Of a stretch of DNA of 64,000 nt, positions 59,990 through 64,000 are shown piece by piece; position 1 is the stretch's first letter; the number at the start of each line of letters is the position of its first letter. The DNA comes from Mallotus nudiflorus (lineage: Eukaryota; Streptophyta; Magnoliopsida; Malpighiales; Euphorbiaceae). Location of the stretch: NCBI GenBank assembly GCA_947683625.1, contig CANTUR010000419.1, positions 310,001 to 374,000 of the forward strand, written 5' to 3'. Under the pieces are notes generated by a model. The model saw only the letters and a list, made by a program, of their open reading frames with translations. It ran no database searches and was not told where the DNA came from. Position numbers and translations under genes: made by a program.

Positions 59990-61350
59990 TACAGCTCTTG
60001 CAATTGCTCCTACAGCTCTGCAAGAGTCATTCTGTAGGGCTATGTTGAAATAGGAGTTATATCAGGAATCACATCGATACAGAATTCAATCTCTGTAAAG
60101 TGGTAAACCTGGTAACTCACAGGCAATTAAAACATCTGGGAGAGACAACTTCTCCACTGAAGTATACTCAACTAGAGCCAGATATTGCTGACAACCCTTT
60201 CATATCTCATCAAGATTAATTACACCCAAAAGACTGAATTCACAATAACTCTCTGAATCTCAATTCTCGATTTAGATGCCAATATATTATGCTTAATCCT
60301 GTAACACATAATTCTAGCAGTCTCCTCTTATACTGTATTACGTCTTCAGCATGACGTATCAGATTGAAGAGTTTATAGGTAATCTTCTCAACTGATTGCT
60401 CTTCCTTTACTCTATGCAATAGCTGATACAGGTAATTATCCTTCATTAAAGGTGGATGGAAGTATCTTAGAAATCCCCCTTTAAACTCAAATTATGTGTT
60501 GCAGTCAAAACTGATAGCTTGCCATAAGGAATACAAGAGTGCTTCGTCTTCATTAGACATTTTCCAATTCCCCCATCAAAGCATATCAAACAATTGCCAA
60601 ACTTGATTAAATGCTATCAAACCTTTATTAATCTCGGCTATCGTAGTCACAATTACTACACGTTCAAGTCCAAAGGAGTTCTTGTACTACTTACATGACT
60701 ACCTTAACCCTTGAGTTATAGTTGCATCTAACCTACCCCTATACTAGATAGGTGTAGTAGAGCAGAAACTGTAACCACAACCTTAACTTGAAAAGACTGA
60801 TTATCAATATTGTCTCAACAGAAGAAATAATTCACATTCACTGTGCTAAAAAGATATGGAAATCAATAGAATTCAGAATATAGAATATACGCAGAATTGA
60901 CATGTCTCAAGTTCTCGGTTGAAAAAGAAATTACATCTGCTGAACGATCGAAGGTATCAGCACTACATCCTATGAAACTCCTGTTGCAGAAGCAACATCA
61001 TTGCAATGCTAAGCCACCAGCTCCTCATTCAGTTATTCCCTACTGTCAACAGCTATCATCAAGCCTTCTAAATCCATCTCTACCCTACGCCTAACAGGAT
61101 GCATAGGGGGTAGAACCTCGTGCTCAAAAGATCAACTATCATCGATCTTATCGATTGATGGAGTGACTCACGCTCAAGGCAATCAATAAGGAGCAAAAAT
61201 AAACAAATAGTTCAAACAATCACAACATCAAACACCCCAACGGTTACGTGAAATTCCTAATGCAAGGAAGACTTTTCAAAGACATGACCGAACCTAATTC
61301 ACTGCAGTAGTTCCAAAGAAAACATGACTCAACAACCTAGGTCCACATCT
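59990..61350 (-). pseudogene. B-type chromovirus gag remnant and gag-pol joint
   Basis: A block with EEQSVEKITYKLFNLIRHAEDVIQ (in parts, 60340-60410) and ELCVTG near 60315 matches the capsid segment seen at 26370-26460 in the C element. Near 60000-60120 short pieces recall the passage to protease/RT. The rest has many stops and no zinc knuckle that I could identify. The region between 60450 and 61350 holds only weak traces, including an AACTCCTG/CAGCAA-rich stretch near 60980-61030. Confidence 0.6.
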
Positions 61351-61360
61351 CTAAACCTAT

Positions 61361-61373
61361 GCTCTGATACCAA
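61361..61373 (-). other. Primer binding site of the B-type element (initiator tRNA-Met)
   Basis: GCTCTGATACCAA on the plus strand is TTGGTATCAGAGC on the element strand, three bases from the 5' LTR. Identical to the site at 25599-25611. Confidence 0.92.
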
Positions 61374-62054
61374 CTTTGTCACGACCCAAACTAGGAGTCA
61401 TGAACGGCGCTAGGGAACGGGAATTCTTTCGATCCAGAACCCGTAGCATGTCTAAGAAAATAAAATCATACAATAAATAAATAAAAGTACGATCGAATTA
61501 AAATTTTTCTAAATCAATATATAAAATAAATACTCCAAATCCTTTTACAAATGAATACATATTCGTACAATATTCAAATACAAATTCTCAAAGTATTTAA
61601 TATCCAAACAAAATAATACACTTCCAAAAATATTAACACTACTACTGCAGTTTCTAGAATACAATTCAAAGTTCAGAATATACATTTGCATAAAATAGCC
61701 GGGACTGAAGAACACCGGCAAGGAACTCTACAACTAAGGTCTGACGATATGGAATCTCTTGAAAAAAAATAATTGAGGGGGGTCAGACCTCACTGAGTGA
61801 ATTATTATACTATATACATGCAAACTAAATCATAATAATCAGGCATTCTTATATATATATATGTATATACACACATTTCACACGAATGCCAAACTCTGCT
61901 TTTATAAATATACAGAATGTAGGAAAACGTTTAATTAACTTCATGAAGGATCCATAGAACCCTGAATGATAACAACCTCAACAACCCCATCATCACTCTA
62001 GCTATGCAGGCTCACTTGATTCCAAATAGAACACTTATTCCAATCTGGACAGCA

Positions 62055-62280
62055 GACTGGCCCCGAGACACTAAGTCGACCGAGCTCCAGCAGTCTAGCT
62101 GTCAGTGTGATTGGCCCCGAGACACTTGGTCAACCGAGCTCCAGCAATCACACTATCTATCACCTCACATCTCAATCAACCCAATAGATCATTCAATTCA
62201 CTTATGGACAGTAGACTGGCCCCGAGACACTAAGTCAACTGAGCTCCAGCAGTCTGACTGTTAATGTGATTAGCCCCGTA
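62055..62280 (-). repeat. B-type hairpin-unit array (5' LTR)
   Basis: Same units as 54858-55085, including the shortened last one. Confidence 0.82.
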
Positions 62281-62391
62281 ATCACACTATCTAACATACC
62301 ATTAATCTTAGTCAAATCAATTAAATCAATTATAATCACCCAATTTTAACTCTCACTCAATCCTTATCTATCGTATCGGTACATACACGGT

Positions 62392-62410
62392 CCTAGTGCT
62401 GCCCACTAGG
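62392..62410 (-). other. Conserved 19-nt LTR hairpin, B-type (5' LTR)
   Basis: Arms CCTAGTG and CACTAGG, unchanged between the two LTRs although the neighbourhood differs at several bases. Confidence 0.85.
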
Positions 62411-63434
62411 TAGCACGTTCTATTGATATCCTTCACTTAGAATAAATCATTAATTCAGAAAATAATTAATGTAGAACAATATTCATAATAGTAAAACCAA
62501 CCATATATATATATATATACCAAAAATATACCTAAAATATACCCAGTATATTTCAGGTATATATATATGTCAAATAAAATACGAAATAAACTAAAGATAA
62601 ATCATTAATATAGTTAAAAATAATTTAAATGAGTAACAATAATATAACATGCATTATCTTAAAAATATACTTAAATTTGCAAAAGATATACCCTAAGTAC
62701 ACAAATCATTTAATAAAACATTTATGTATAAATATTCATTTAAATATGTGTTTGTGTTTAACATATATTCACAAATATACTAAAAATAAACCTAATTATC
62801 TAGCATGCATATATAAAAAATAAACCCTAAATATACCACTAATGTGCTAGGTTTAATTTAATAATAAAACATTTATTTATTCGGAAATAAATAAAAAATA
62901 TACCAAAAATAAACTTAAAAATAATTTAAGTGTAGGTTTATAATTTAACATGCAATTATTTAAGAATAAACCTAAAATCTACTAAAACTATACCTAAGGT
63001 ATACTAATCATTTAATAAAATAATTATGTCTAAGTGTACATTTTAAAACATGTGTATATTACTCAAATGTATTAAACCTAACCCTAATTGTTTAATGTGC
63101 ATATATCAAACTAATATGCATAATTATTTAATATGCATATATATAAAAATGCAACCCTAAATATACCAAAAATATTATAATTTAAATCATTTTTAAAACA
63201 TACAATGAAAATGAAAAAGTCTAAAATAATGCACCCTATATGCAGTGCATATATATACAGTATAATAACTCACATGTTAGCACTCCACGAGACAAACTCG
63301 GCGGGCCTGATCCGTTAGGCCTTGATCTCGGCGCAGCTAGACAAAGAAATGACAACATGAATCAAAATAAATTTAACGGAAATTCTAAAGACTCAATCTA
63401 GAATTTTAGGACACATAATTAGAATAGGAATTTG

Positions 63435-63529
63435 ACCGGAAAACACATTTTACGAGAATTCTAACCGAAAATCCAATAGAACCTCCCCTGTAAAACGAAC
63501 ATCTCTCTACTCAAAGAGTAGAGCCGGTC
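63435..63529 (-). other. Structured LTR exon-2 module, B-type (5' LTR)
   Basis: First hairpin intact. The outer stem is CGTTTTAC with GTAAAATG, so one G-C pair has become G-T. The inner hairpin is weakened by an inserted base. The chance reading frame of the sister copy is broken here. Confidence 0.72.
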
Positions 63530-64000
63530 CTGCAAGGAAATACACTTCGGAATAAACACAGGATTACAACCAAAATCCCTCGGTCGGACTCCAAACTACA
63601 ATTCACCGACCGAGGTTCACAATTCACAGAATATTTATAAAATATCGAAAATGCCCTTATATAATAAAAATACATTTTATAAATCCAAATTACGTAATTA
63701 ACCCCTAAAACATACTAAAAATCAATAAAAATCCATTTATTTAGAAAAATAGTATATTATATATAATTTGAAAATAATTTATGAAAAATAGTTTTAATTA
63801 GTTAAAAATACTAAAAAATTTGCAGAAATCATTTTAATACCCTAAATAACTATTAAAACCAATTTAATTACATTTTTAACCAATTTAGTGTAAAATTACC
63901 AAAATACCCCTATATATATATATTCACTATAAATTTTCAAAAATTCACCAAAAATTATAAAATTAATTTCTCAATATATAATTCAATAATATCAATAATA

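Larger units (their letters stand above)
54183..64000 (-). mobile_element. B-type chromovirus element, minus strand, two LTRs, shrunken internal region
   Basis: Minus-strand order: 5' LTR from beyond 64000 to 61377, primer site 61373-61361, gag, RT, integrase remnants, purine tract 58048-58035, 3' LTR 58034-54183. The internal region is only 3342 bp against the 5-6 kb usual for chromoviruses. By eye the two LTRs agree at roughly 95 per cent over the shared 2.6 kb, so the insertion is young compared with the rest of the window, although its genes are heavily decayed. It interrupts the Athila-like element at 54182. Its right target duplication is outside the window. Confidence 0.9.
61377..64000 (-). 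mobile_element. B-type 5' LTR, cut by the window edge
   Basis: Co-linear with 54183-56810 with scattered substitutions and few indels. Array at about 62055-62280, hairpin 62392-62410, structured exon 63435-63529. About 1.2 kb of this LTR lies beyond the window. Confidence 0.9.

Overview
The window is plant nuclear DNA, most likely from an angiosperm; the species cannot be told from the sequence. It is AT-rich heterochromatin built almost wholly of nested LTR retrotransposons, and I see no intact host gene. The evidence for a plant is threefold. The retroelement lineages are plant types: chromovirus-type Ty3/gypsy with initiator-tRNA-Met primer sites, Athila-like gypsy with a TGGCACCGTTG primer site, Sirevirus-like copia, and a Tat-like element. 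There is a Stowaway MITE. The only non-transposon coding relics are pieces of a malectin/LRR receptor-like kinase.

Layout. 1-875: end of a Tat-like LTR (family R1, minus) inserted in the pol tail of a chromovirus whose 3' LTR (A) is 1033-3492. 3493-4280: G-poor AAC-rich tandem repeats. 4300-4800 and 10800-11039: kinase pseudogene pieces (minus), separated by a reversed C-type LTR fragment (5014-6708), a chromovirus pol tail (6709-7281) and a mosaic 3' LTR (7282-10795). 12622-22386: three solo LTRs nested inside one another (E1 holds D2, which holds E2), each with a perfect 5-bp target duplication. 22542-27816: a chromovirus 5' LTR (C), primer site and decayed gag-pol. 27985-54182: an Athila-like element with a solo LTR (28935-32160) in its 5' LTR and, in its gag, a 16.3-kb Tat-like element (33029-49314). 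That Tat-like element carries a Sirevirus-like copia (34386-42935) in one LTR and a Stowaway MITE (47722-47997) in the other. 54183-64000: a chromovirus-type element on the minus strand with both LTRs (the right one cut by the window edge) and a shrunken internal region.

How the parts relate. The 3-4 kb LTRs called A, B, C, D and E start TGTAATA and end near GTGACA. B, C, D and E share one architecture: a pyrimidine-rich leader, a GTGAGT-type donor, an intron of about 0.9-1.2 kb, a structured second exon, a third GC-rich block, a 19-nt hairpin, an array of hairpin units, and a conserved 3' end. The hairpin stems differ between families but stay paired, which suggests selection on RNA or DNA folding. 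This repeated structured module is the most unusual signal in the window. Nothing here looks like an active element: pol genes carry many stops, and several catalytic or zinc-binding residues are changed.
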